DNA from: Parietaria judaica
Lineage: Eukaryota > Streptophyta > Magnoliopsida > Rosales > Urticaceae
Direction of reading: 5' to 3'
DNA length: 64,000 nucleotides
Assembly: GCA_954871525.1 (NCBI GenBank)
Contig: OX940863.1
Span: forward strand, 6,734,001 to 6,798,000
A program made the position numbers and the translations under genes. Below, in pieces: positions 51,568 through 63,352 of this stretch; positions within the stretch are counted from its first letter, which is position 1; each line of letters opens with the position of its first letter. A model generated the notes under the pieces. That model saw nothing but the letters and a program-made list of their open reading frames with translations. It was not told where the DNA came from and made no database searches.

Positions 51568-53631
51568 TGAAAAAATAATGATTTTAGGGCTTATACATTG
51601 GAATTTGAATATAACAAGAGTTCTCATGAAAAAATATGCAAGGATTAAATTGTTGACGAGAAATGCCATAGGAAATGCTATAGCATTTCCTATAGCTTTT
51701 CTTTATTTTACATTTTTTGCAACCTTAAATTTCGAACCAATTGAAAAAATAATGATTTTAGGGCTTATACATTGGAATTTTAATATTACAAGCGTTCTCA
51801 TGCAAAAATATGCAAGGATTAAATTGTTGACGTTAAATTCCATAGGAAATGCTATAGCATTTCCTAGCATTTCTTTATTTTACATTGTTTACGACCTAAA
51901 AGTCGAACCAATTGAAAAAATAATGATTTTAGGGCTTATACATTGGAATTTGAATATAACAAGAGTTCTCATGCAAAAATATGCAAGGATTAAATTGTTG
52001 ACGAGAAATGCCATACGAAATGCTATAGCATTTCCTATAGCATTTCTTTATTTTACATTTTTTACAACCTTATATTTCAAACCAATTGAAAAAATAATGA
52101 TTTTAGGGCTTATACATTGGAATTTGAATATAACAAGAGTTCTCATGCAAAAATATGCAAGGATTAAATTGTTGACGAGAAACGCCATAGGAAATGCTAT
52201 AGAATTTCTTTATTTTACATTTTTTACAACCTTAAATTTCGAACCAATTGAAAAAATAATGATTTTAGGGCTTATACATTGGAATTTGAATATAACAAGA
52301 GTTCTCATGCAAAAATATGCAAGGATTAAATTGTTGACGAGAAATGCCATAGGAAATGCTATAGCATTTCCTATAGCATTTCTTTATTTTACATTTTTTA
52401 CAACCTTAAATTTCAAACCAATTGAAAAAATAATGAATTTAGGGCTTATACGTTGGAATTTTAATATTACAAGCGTTCTCATGCAAAAATATGCAAGGAT
52501 TAAATTGTTGACGTTAAATTCCATAGGAAATGCTATAGCATTTCCTATAGCATTTCTTTATTTTACATTGTTTACGACCTAAAAGTCGAACCAATTGAAA
52601 AAATAATGATTTTAGGGCTTATACATTGGAATTTGAATATAACAAGAGTTCTCATGCAAAAATATGCAAGGATTAAATTGTTGACGAGAAATGCCATAGG
52701 AAATAGCATTTCCTATAGCATTTCTTTATTTTACATTTTTTACAACCTTAAATTTCAAACCAATTGAAAAAATAATGAATTTAGGGCTTATACGTTGGAA
52801 TTTTAATATTACAAGAGTTCTCATGCAAAAATATGCAAGGATTAAATTGTTGACGTTAAATTCCATAGGAAATGCTATAGCATTTCCTATAGCATTTCTT
52901 TATTTTACATTGTTTACGACCTAAAAGTCGAACCAATTGAAAAATTAATGATTTTAGGGCTTATACATTGGAATTTGAATATAACAAGAGTTCTCATGCA
53001 AAAATATGCAAGGATTAAATTGTTGACGAGAAATGCCATACGAAATGCTATAGCATTTCCTATAGCATTTCTTTATTTTACATTGTTTACGACCTAAAAG
53101 TCGAACCAATTGAAAAAATAATGATTTTAGGGCTTATACATTGGAATTTGAATATAACAAGAGTTCTCATGCAAAAATATGCAAGGATTAAATTGTTGAC
53201 GAGAAATGCCATAGGAAATGCTATAGCATTTCCTATAGCATTTCTTTATTTTACATTTTTTACAACCTTAAATTTCAAACCAATTGAAAAAATAATGAAT
53301 TTAGGGCTTATACGTTGGAATTTTAATATTACAAGCGTTCTCATGCAAAAATATGCAAGGATTAAATTGTTGACGTTAAATTCCATAGGAAATGCTATAG
53401 CATTTCCTATAGCATTTCTTTATTTTACATTGTTTACGACCTAAAAGTCGAACCAATTGAAAAAATAATGATTTTAGGGCTTATACATTGGAATTTGAAT
53501 ATAACAAGAGTTCTCATGCAAAAATATGCAAGGATTAAATTGTTGACGAGAAATGCCATACGAAATGCTATAGCATTTCCTATAGCATTTCTTTATTTTA
53601 CATTTTTTACAACCTTAAATTTCAAACCAAT
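51568..53631 (+). repeat. 12-mer higher-order repeat, copy 1 (2064 bp)
   Basis: TTGACG landmarks from 51132 to 53196 are spaced 174, 173, 174, 174, 171, 174, 162, 174, 173, 169, 173 and 173 bp, totalling 2064. The unit uses four different monomer lengths caused by distinct dyad deletions, so each monomer slot is recognisable. Markers are CATGAAAAAATATGC (51628), TTTTTTGCAACC (near 51714), GAAACGCC (near 52181) and GGAAATAGC (near 52696). AAGAGTTCTC near 52813 and GAAAAATTAATG near 52941 are private. Confidence 0.9.
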
Positions 53632-55465
53632 TGAAAAAATAATGATTTTAGGGCTTATACATTGGAATTTGAATATAACAAGAGTTCTCATGAAAAAATA
53701 TGCAAGGATTAAATTGTTGACGAGAAATGCCATAGGAAATGCTATAGCATTTCCTATAGCTTTTCTTTATTTTACATTTTTTGCAACCTTAAATTTCGAA
53801 CCAATTGAAAAAATAATGATTTTAGGGCTTATACATTGGAATTTTAATATTACAAGCGTTCTCATGCAAAAATATGCAAGGATTAAATTGTTGACGTTAA
53901 ATTCCATAGGAAATGCTATAGCATTTCCTAGCATTTCTTTATTTTACATTGTTTACGACCTAAAAGTCGAACCAATTGAAAAAATAATGATTTTAGGGCT
54001 TATACATTGGAATTTGAATATAACAAGAGTTCTCATGCAAAAATATGCAAGGATTAAATTGTTGACGAGAAATGCCATACGAAATGCTATAGCATTTCCT
54101 ATAGCATTTCTTTATTTTACATTTTTTACAACCTTATATTTCAAACCAATTGAAAAAATAATGATTTTAGGGCTTATACATTGGAATTTGAATATAACAA
54201 GAGTTCTCATGCAAAAATATGCAAGGATTAAATTGTTGACGAGAAACGCCATAGGAAATGCTATAGAATTTCTTTATTTTACATTTTTTACAACCTTAAA
54301 TTTCGAACCAATTGAAAAAATAATGATTTTAGGGCTTATACATTGGAATTTGAATATAACAAGAGTTCTCATGCAAAAATATGCAAGGATTAAATTGTTG
54401 ACGAGAAATGCCATAGGAAATGCTATAATTGAAAAAATAATGATTTTAGGGCTTATACATTGGAATTTGAATATAACAAGAGTTCTCATGCAAAAATATG
54501 CAAGGATTAAATTGTTGACGAGAAATGCCATAGGAAATAGCATTTCCTATAGCATTTCTTTATTTTACATTTTTTACAACCTTAAATTTCAAACCAATTG
54601 AAAAAATAATGAATTTAGGGCTTATACGTTGGAATTTTAATATTACAAGCGTTCTCATGCAAAAATATGCAAGGATTAAATTGTTGACGTTAAATTCCAT
54701 AGGAAATGCTATAGCATTTCCTATAGCATTTCTTTATTTTACATTGTTTACGACCTAAAAGTCGAACCAATTGAAAAAATAATGATTTTAGGGCTTATAC
54801 ATTGGAATTTGAATATAACAAGAGTTCTCATGCAAAAATATGCAAGGATTAAATTGTTGACGAGAAATGCCATACGAAATGCTATAGCATTTCCTATAGC
54901 ATTTCTTTATTTTACATTGTTTACGACCTAAAAGTCGAACCAATTGAAAAAATAATGATTTTAGGGCTTATACATTGGAATTTGAATATAACAAGAGTTC
55001 TCATGCAAAAATATGCAAGGATTAAATTGTTGACGAGAAATGCCATAGGAAATGCTATAGCATTTCCTATAGCATTTCTTTATTTTACATTTTTTACAAC
55101 CTTAAATTTCAAACCAATTGAAAAAATAATGAATTTAGGGCTTATACGTTGGAATTTTAATATTACAAGCGTTCTCATGCAAAAATATGCAAGGATTAAA
55201 TTGTTGACGTTAAATTCCATAGGAAATGCTATAGCATTTCCTATAGCATTTCTTTATTTTACATTGTTTACGACCTAAAAGTCGAACCAATTGAAAAAAT
55301 AATGATTTTAGGGCTTATACATTGGAATTTGAATATAACAAGAGTTCTCATGCAAAAATATGCAAGGATTAAATTGTTGACGAGAAATGCCATACGAAAT
55401 GCTATAGCATTTCCTATAGCATTTCTTTATTTTACATTTTTTACAACCTTAAATTTCAAACCAAT
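53632..55465 (+). repeat. 12-mer higher-order repeat, copy 2 with 230-bp deletion (1834 bp)
   Basis: This copy is in register with copy 1 at a 2064-bp offset until 54427, then resumes at an 1834-bp offset. Exactly 230 bp corresponding to 52364 to 52593 of copy 1 are missing. It keeps CATGAAAAAATATGC near 53692, the CCTAGC monomer near 53928, GAAACGCC near 54244 and GGAAATAGC near 54535. Confidence 0.9.
54427..54428. other. 230-bp deletion junction inside a dyad
   Basis: GGAAATGCTATA is joined directly to ATTGAAAAAATAATG. Compared with 52352 to 52600 in the previous copy, 230 bp are missing. The left breakpoint is at the exact centre of the palindrome; the right one is in the CCAATTG box of the monomer after next. 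The breakpoint is ambiguous by one A. Confidence 0.9.
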
Positions 55466-55943
55466 TGAAAAAATAATGATTTTAGGGCTTATACATTGGA
55501 ATTTGAATATAACAAGAGTTCTCATGAAAAAATATGCAAGGATTAAATTGTTGACGAGAAATGCCATAGGAAATGCTATAGCATTTCCTATAGCTTTTCT
55601 TTATTTTACATTTTTTGCAACCTTAAATTTCGAACCAATTGAAAAAATAATGATTTTAGGGCTTATACATTGGAATTTTAATATTACAAGCGTTCTCATG
55701 CAAAAATATGCAAGGATTAAATTGTTGACGTTAAATTCCATAGGAAATGCTATAGCATTTCCTAGCATTTCTTTATTTTACATTGTTTACGACCTAAAAG
55801 TCGAACCAATTGAAAAAATAATGATTTTAGGGCTTATACATTGGAATTTGAATATAACAAGAGTTCTCATGCAAAAATATGCAAGGATTAAATTGTTGAC
55901 GAGAAATGCCATACGAAATGCTATAGCATTTCCTATAGCATTT
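55466..55943 (+). repeat. 12-mer higher-order repeat, copy 3 (partial)
   Basis: This repeats copies 1 and 2 (CATGAAAAAATATGC near 55526, TTTTTTGCAACC, CCTAGC at 55761) and then switches, at the dyad end near 55944, to a CATTATTTTAC monomer. The segment from the CCTAGC monomer onward matches 32758 onward at a 23003-bp offset. Confidence 0.8.
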
Positions 55944-56336
55944 CATTATTTTACATTTTTTACAACCTTATATTTCAAACCAATTGAAAAAATAATGATT
56001 TTAGGGCTTATACATTGGAATTTGAATATAACAAGAGTTCTCATGCTAAAATATGCAAGGATTAAATTGTTGACGAGAAATGCCTAATGCTATAGCATTT
56101 CCTATAGCATTTCTTTATTTTACATTTTTTACAACCTTAAATTTCAAACCAATTGAAAAAATAATGAATTTAGGGCTTATACGTTGGAATTTTAATATTA
56201 CAAGCGTTCTCATGCAAAAATATGCAAGGATTAAATTGTTGACGTTAAATTCCATAGGAAATGCTATAGCATTTCCTATAGCATTTCTTTATTTTACATT
56301 GTTTACGACCTAAAAGTCGAACCAATTGAAAAAATA
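55944..56336 (+). repeat. module shared with 32.9 to 33.3 kb
   Basis: TTATATTTC, CATGCTAAAATATGC (near 56043), GAAATGCCTAATGC (near 56079), then the ATGAATTTAGGG/TTAATATTACAAGCG monomer and an S junction. All positions equal those of the copy around 32941 to 33310 plus 23003 bp. Confidence 0.8.
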
Positions 56337-57205
56337 ATGATTTTAGGGCTTATACATTGGAATTTGAATATAACAAGTGTTCTCATGCAAAAATATGCAA
56401 GGATTAAATTGTTGACGAGAAATGCCATACGAAATGCTATAGCATTTCCTATAGCATTTCTTTATTTTACATTTTTTACAACCTTAAATTTCAAACCAAT
56501 TGAAAAAATAATGATTTTAGGGCTTATACATTGGAATTTGAATATAACAAGAGTTCTCATGCAAAAATATGCAAGGATTAAATTGTTGACGAGAAATGCC
56601 ATAGGAAATCCTATAGCATTTCCTATAGCATTTCTTTATTTTACATTTTTTACAACCTTAAATTTCGAACCAATTGAAAAAATAATGATTTTAGGGCTTA
56701 CACATTGGAATTTTAATATTACAAGCGTTCTCATGCAAAAATATGCAAGGATTAAATTGTTGACGAGAAATGCCATAGGAAATCCTATAGCATTTCCTAT
56801 AGCATTTCTTTATTTTACATTTTTTACAACCTTAAATTTCGAACCAATTGAAAAAATAATGATTTTAGGGCTTACACATTGGAATTTTAATATTACAAGA
56901 GTTCTCATGCAAAAATATGCAAGGATTAAATTGTTGACGAGAAATGCCATAGGAAATCCTATAGCATTTCCTATAGCATTTCTTTATTTTACATTTTTTA
57001 CAACCTTAAATTTCGAACCAATTGAAAAAATAATGATTTTAGGGCTTACACATTGGAATTTTAATATTACAAGCGTTCTCATGCAAAAATATGCAAGGAT
57101 TAAATTGTTGACGTTAAATTCCATAGGAAATGCTATAGCATTTCCTATAGCATTTCTTTATTTTACATTGTTTACGACCTAAAAGTCGAACCAATTGAAA
57201 AAATA
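56337..57205 (+). repeat. five-monomer block with a triplicated monomer
   Basis: Three adjacent 174-bp monomers carry the same private combination: GGAAATCCTATAGC in the dyad (near 56604, 56778 and 56952) followed by GCTTACACATTGGAATTTTAAT (near 56696, 56870 and 57044). The middle copy has AAGAG and the outer copies AAGCG before TTCTCATGC. The final monomer reverts to the TTAAATTCC body and an S junction. AACAAGTGTTCTC near 56375 is private. Confidence 0.85.
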
Positions 57206-58062
57206 ATGATTTTAGGGCTTATACATTGGAATTTGAATATAACAAGAGTTCTCATGCAAAAATATGCAAGGATTAAATTGTTGACGAGAAATGCCATACG
57301 AAATGCTATAGCATTTCCTATAGCATTTCTTTATTTTACATTTTTTACAACCTTAAATTTCAAACCAATTGAAAAAATAATGATTTTAGGGCTTATACAT
57401 TGGAATTTGAATATAACAAGAGTTCTCATGCAAAAATATGCAAGGATTAAATTGTTGACGAGAAACGCCATAGGAAATGCTATAGAATTTCTTTATTTTA
57501 CATTTTTTACAACCTTAAATTTCGAACCAATCGAAAAAATAATGATTTTAGGGCTTATACATTGGAATTTGAATATAACAAGAGTTCTCATGCAAAAATA
57601 TGCAAGGATTAAATTGTTGACGAGAAATGCCATACGAAATGCTATAGCATTTCCTATAGCATTTCTTTATTTTACTTTTTTTACAACCTTAAATTTCAAA
57701 CCAATTGAAAAAATAATGATTTTAGGGCTTATACATTGGAATTTGAATATAACAAGAGTTCTCATGCAAAAATATGCAAGGATTAAATTGTTGACGAGAA
57801 ATGCCATAGGAAATGCTATAGCATTTCCTATAGCATTTCTTTATTTTACATTTTTTACAACCTTAAATTTCGAACCAATTGAAAAAATAATGATTTTAGG
57901 GCTTACACATTGGAATTTTAATATTACAAGCGTTCTCATGCAAAAATATGCAAGGATTAAATTGTTGACGTTAAATTCCATAGGAAATGCTATAGCATTT
58001 CCTATAGCATTTCTTTATTTTACATTGTTTACGATCTAAAAGTCGAACCAGTTGAAAAAATA
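57206..58062 (+). repeat. 857-bp module related to 29203 to 30059
   Basis: The monomer order and length equal the block 28003 bp upstream, including the 162-bp GAAACGCC monomer with CAATCGAAAAAATAATG (near 57532) and GCTTACACATTGG (57901). Private differences here are TTACTTTTTTTAC near 57675, ACGATCTAAAAGTCG near 58032 and CCAGTTGAAAAAATAATG near 58048. Confidence 0.8.
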
Positions 58063-61000
58063 ATGATTTTAGGGCTTATACATTGGAATTTGAATATAAC
58101 AAGAGTTCTCATGCAAAAATATGCAAGGATTAAATTGTTGACGAGAAATGCCATACGAAATGCTATAGCATTTCCTATAGCATTTCTTTATTTTACATTT
58201 TTTACAACCTTAAATTTCAAACCAATTGAAAAAATAATGATTTTAGGGCTTATACATTGGAATTTGAATATAACAAGAGTTCTCATGCAAAAATATGCAA
58301 GGATTAAATTGTTGACGAGAAACGCCATAGGAAATGCTATAGAATTTCTTTATTTTACATTTTTTACAACCTTAAATTTCGAACCAATTGAAAAAATAAA
58401 GATTTTAGGGCTTATACATTGGAATTTGAATATAACAAGAGTTCTCATGCAAAAATATGCAAGGATTAAATTGTTGACGAGAAATGCCATAGGAAATGCT
58501 ATAGCATTTCCTATAGCATTTCTTTATTTTACATTTTTTACAACCTTAAATTTCAAACCAATTGAAAAAATAATGAATTTAGGGCTTATACGTTGGAATT
58601 TTAATATTACAAGCGTTCTCATGCAAAAATATGCAAGGATTAAATTGTTGACGTTAAATTCCATAGGAAATGCTATAGCATTTCCTATAGCATTTCTTTA
58701 TTTTACATTGTTTACGACCTAAAAGTCGAACCAATTGAAAAAATAATGATTTTAGGGCTTATACATTGGAATTTGAATATAACAAGAGTTCTCATGCAAA
58801 AATATGCAAGGATTAAATTGTTGACGAGAAATGCCATACGAAATGCTATAGCATTTCCTATAGCATTTCATTATTTTACATTTTTTACAACCTTATATTT
58901 CAAACCAATTGAAAAAATAATGATTTTAGGGCTTATACATTGGAATTTGAATATAACAAGAGTTCTCATGCAAAAATATGCAAGGATTAAATTATTGACG
59001 AGAAATGCCATACGAAATGCTATAGCATTTCATATAGCATTTCTTTATTTTACATTTTTTACAACCTTAAATTTCAAACCAATTGAAAAAATAATGATTT
59101 TAGGGCTTATACATTGGAATTTGAATATAACAAGAGTTCTCATGCAAAAATATGCAAGGATTAAATTGTTGACGAGAAATGCCATAGGAAATGCTATAGC
59201 ATTTCCTATAGCATTTCTTTATTTTACATTTTTTACAACCTTAAATTTCAAACCAATTGAAAAAATAATGATTTTAGGGCTTATACATTGGAATTTGAAT
59301 ATAACAAGAGTTCTCATGCAAAAATATGCAAGGATTAAATTGTTGACGAGAAATGCCATACGAAATGCTATAGCATTTCCTATAGCATTTCTTTATTTTA
59401 CATTTTTTACAACCTTAAATTTCAAACCAATTGAAAAAATAATGATTTTAGGGCTTATACATTGGAATTTGAATATAACAAGAGTTCTCATGCAAAAATA
59501 TGCAAGGATTAAATTGTTGACGAGAAATGCCATAGGAAATGCTATAGCATTTCCTATAGCATTTCTTTATTTTACATTTTTTACAACCTTAAATTTCGAA
59601 CCAATTGAAAAAATAATGATTTTAGGGCTTATACATTGGAATTTTAATATTACAAGCGTTCTCATGCAAAAATATGCAAGGATTAAATTGTTGACGTTAA
59701 ATTCCATAGGAAATGCTATAGCATTTCCTATAGCATTTCTTTATTTTACATTGTTTACGACCTAAAAGTCGAACCAATTGAAAAAATAATGATTTTAGGG
59801 CTTATACATTGGAATTTGAATATAGCAAGAGTTCACATGCAAAAATATGCAATGATTAAATTGTTGACGAGAAATGCCATACGAAATGCTATAGCATTTC
59901 TTTATTTTACATTTTTTACAACCTTAAATTTCAAACCAATTGAAAAAATAATGATTTTAGGGCTTATACATTGGAATTTGAATATAACAAGAGTTCTCAT
60001 GCAAAAATATGCAAGGATTAAATTGTTGACGAGAAATGCCGTACGAAATGCTATAGAATTTCCTATAGCATTTCTTTATTTTACATTTTTTACAACCTTA
60101 AATTTCAAACCAATTGAAAAAATAATGATTTTAGGGCTTATACATTGGAATTTGAATATAACAAGAGTTCTCATGCAAAAATATGCAAGGATTAAATTGT
60201 TGACGAGAAATGCCGTACGAAATGCTATAGCATTTCCTATAGCATTTCTTTATTTTACATTTTTTACAACCTTAAATTTCAAACCAATTGAAAAAATAAT
60301 GATTTTAGGGCTTATACATTTGAATTTGAATATAACAAGAGTTCTCATGCAAAAATATGCAAGGATTAAATTGTTGACGAGAAACGCCATAGGAAATGCT
60401 ATAGAATTTCTTTATTTTACATTTTTTACAACCTTAAATTTCGAACCAATTGAAAAAATAATGATTTTAGGGCTTATACATTGGAATTTAAATATAACAA
60501 GAGTTCTCATGCAAAAATATGCAAGGATTAAATTGTTGACGAGAAATGCCATAGGAAATGCTATAGCATTTCCTATAGCATTTCTTTATTTTACATTTTT
60601 TACAACCTTAAATTTCAAACCAATTGAAAAAATAATGAATTTAGGGCTTATACGTTGGAATTTTAATATTACAAGCGTTCTCATGCAAAAATATGCAAGG
60701 ATTAAATTGTTGACGTTAAATTCCATAGGAAATGCTATAGCATTTCCTATAGCATTTCTTTATTTTACATTGTTTACGACCTAAAAGTCGAACCAATTGA
60801 AAAAATAATGATTTTAGGGCTTATACATTGGAATTTGAATATAACAAGAGTTCTCATGCAAAAATATGCAAGGATTAAATTGTTGACGAGAAATGCCATA
60901 GGAAATGCTATAGCATTTCCTATAGCATTTCTTTATTTTACATTTTTTACAACCTTAAATTTCAAACCAATTGAAAAAATAATGAATTTAGGGCTTATAC

Positions 61001-61670
61001 GTTGGAATTTTAATATTACAAGCGTTCTCATGCAAAAATATGCAAGGATTAAATTGTTGACGTTAAATTCCATAGGAAATGCTATAGCATTTCCTATAGC
61101 ATTTCTTTATTTTACATTGTTTACGACCTAAAAGTCGAACCAATTGAAAAAATAATGATTTTAGGGCTTATACATTGGAATTTGAATATAACAAGAGTTC
61201 TCATGCAAAAATATGCAAGGATTAAATTGTTGACGAGAAATGCCATACGAAATGCTATAGCATTTCCTATAGCATTTCTTTATTTTACATTTTTTACAAC
61301 CTTAAATTTCAAACCAATTGAAAAAATAATGATTTTAGGGCTTATACATTGGAATTTGAATATAACAAGAGTTCTCATGCAAAAATATGCAAGGATTAAA
61401 TTGTTGACGAGAAATGCCATAGGAAATGCTATAGCATTTCCTATAGCTTTTCTTTATTTTACATTTTTTGCAACCTTAAATTTCGAACCAATTGAAAAAA
61501 TAATGATTTTAGGGCTTATACATTGGAATTTTAATATTACAAGCGTTCTCATGCAAAAATATGCAAGGATTAAATTGTTGACGTTAAATTCCATAGGAAA
61601 TGCTATAGCATTTCCTATAGCATTTCTTTATTTTAAATTGTTTACGACCTAAAAGTCGAACCAATTGAAA
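58063..61670 (+). repeat. mixed modules without a confirmed tandem higher-order period
   Basis: These are ordinary monomers in 4-mer, 6-mer and dimer modules starting at 58063, 58746, 59789, 60808 and 61155. Private changes include ATAAAGATTTTAGGG near 58396, GCATTTCATATAGC near 59026, a 12-bp-shorter dyad near 59881 and GCTATAGAATTTCC near 60050. The monomer at about 59820 has TATAGCAAGAGTTCACATGC; the same marker reappears 3916 bp later at 63741. TTTTAAATTGTTTACG near 61629 is private. Confidence 0.75.
60542..60585. other. typical dyad of the array (21 of 22 pairs)
   Basis: A representative of the common GCCATAGG form. The inner 26 bp are a perfect palindrome centred on GCTATAGC. One C-A mismatch follows, then 8 more matching pairs out to AGAAATG and CATTTCT. 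CCATACG monomers have one further mismatch. S-type monomers with TTAAATTCC keep only the inner 26 bp. Confidence 0.9.
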
Positions 61671-62511
61671 AAATAATTATTTTAGGGCTTATACATTGGA
61701 ATTTGAATATAACAAGAGTTCTCATGCAAAAATATGCAAGGATTAAATTGTTGACGAGAAATGCCATACGAAATGCTATAGCATTTCCTATAGCATTTCA
61801 TTATTTTACATTTTTTACAACCTTATATTTCAAACCAATTGAAAAAATAATGATTTTAGGGCTTATACATTGGAATTTGAATATAACAAGAGTTCTCATG
61901 CAAAAATATGCAAGGATTAAATTGTTGACGAGAAATGCCTAATGCTATAGCATTTCCTATAGCATTTCTTTATTTTACATTTTTTACAACCTTAAATTTC
62001 AAACCAATTGAAAAAATAATGAATTTAGGGCTTATACGTTGGAATTTTAATATTACAAGCGTTCTCATGCAAAAATATGCAAGGATTAAATTGTTGACGT
62101 TAAATTCCATAGGAAATGCTATAGCATTTCCTATAGCATTTCTTTATTTTACATTGTTTACGACCTAAAAGTCGAACCAATTGAAAAAATAATGATTTTA
62201 GGGCTTATACATTGGAATTTGAATATAACAAGAGTTCTCATGTAAAAATATGCAAGGATTAAATTGTTGACGAGAAATGCCGTACGAAATGCTATAGCAT
62301 TTCCTATAGCATTTCTTTATTTTACATTTTTTACAACCTTAAATTTCAAACCTATTGAAAAAATAATGATTTTAGGGCTTATACATTGGAATTTGAATAT
62401 AACAAGAGTTCTCATGCAAAAATATGCAAGGATTAAATTGTTGACGAGCATTTCCTATAGCATTTCTTTATTTTACATTTTTTACAACCTTAAATTTCGA
62501 ACCAATTGAAA
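61671..62511 (+). repeat. 5-mer higher-order repeat, copy 1 (841 bp)
   Basis: The unit has five monomers (about 174, 169, 173, 174 and 151 bp). Its private markers recur 841 bp later: ATAATTATTTTAGGG at the start, a CATTATTTTAC monomer, GAAATGCCTAATGC near 61934, CATGTAAAAATATGC near 62239, AAACCTATTGAAAAAATAATG near 62348, and TTGACGAGCATTTCC near 62440. In the last, the whole left half of the dyad is missing. Confidence 0.85.
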
Positions 62512-63352
62512 AAATAATTATTTTAGGGCTTATACATTGGAATTTGAATATAACAAGAGTTCTCATGCAAAAATATGCAAGGATTAAATTGTTGACGAGA
62601 AATGCCATACGAAATGCTATAGCATTTCCTATAGCATTTCATTATTTTACATTTTTTACAACCTTATATTTCAAACCAATTGAAAAAATAATGATTTTAG
62701 GGCTTATACATTGGAATTTGAATATAACAAGAGTTCTCATGCAAAAATATGCAAGGATTAAATTGTTGACGAGAAATGCCTAATGCTATAGCATTTCCTA
62801 TAGCATTTCTTTATTTTACATTTTTTACAACCTTAAATTTCAAACCAATTGAAAAAATAATGAATTTAGGGCTTATACGTTGGAATTTTAATATTACAAG
62901 CGTTCTCATGCAAAAATATGCAAGGATTAAATTGTTGACGTTAAATTCCATAGGAAATGCTATAGCATTTCCTATAGCATTTCTTTATTTTACATTGTTT
63001 ACGACCTAAAAGTCGAACCAATTGAAAAAATAATGATTTTAGGGCTTATACATTGGAATTTGAATATAACAAGAGTTCTCATGTAAAAATATGCAAGGAT
63101 TAAATTGTTGACGAGAAATGCCGTACGAAATGCTATAGCATTTCCTATAGCATTTCTTTATTTTACATTTTTTACAACCTTAAATTTCAAACCTATTGAA
63201 AAAATAATGATTTTAGGGCTTATACATTGGAATTTGAATATAACAAGAGTTCTCATGCAAAAATATGCAAGGATTAAATTGTTGACGAGCATTTCCTATA
63301 GCATTTCTTTATTTTACATTTTTTACAACCTTAAATTTCGAACCAATTGAAA
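62512..63352 (+). repeat. 5-mer higher-order repeat, copy 2 (841 bp)
   Basis: This is an apparently exact second copy of the 841-bp unit, with every marker of the first: GCCTAATGC near 62775, CATGTAAAAATATGC near 63080, AAACCTATTG near 63189 and TTGACGAGCATTTCC near 63281. It is followed by an ordinary ATAATGATTTTAGGG monomer instead of a third copy. Confidence 0.85.

Noticed and set aside
60537..60570. Bacterial-type promoter (TTGACG as -35 and TATAGC as -10) in each monomer
   Set aside because: The spacing between TTGACG and TATAGC is 20 bases, too long, and TATAGC is explained by the palindrome. The context is a eukaryotic-type satellite.
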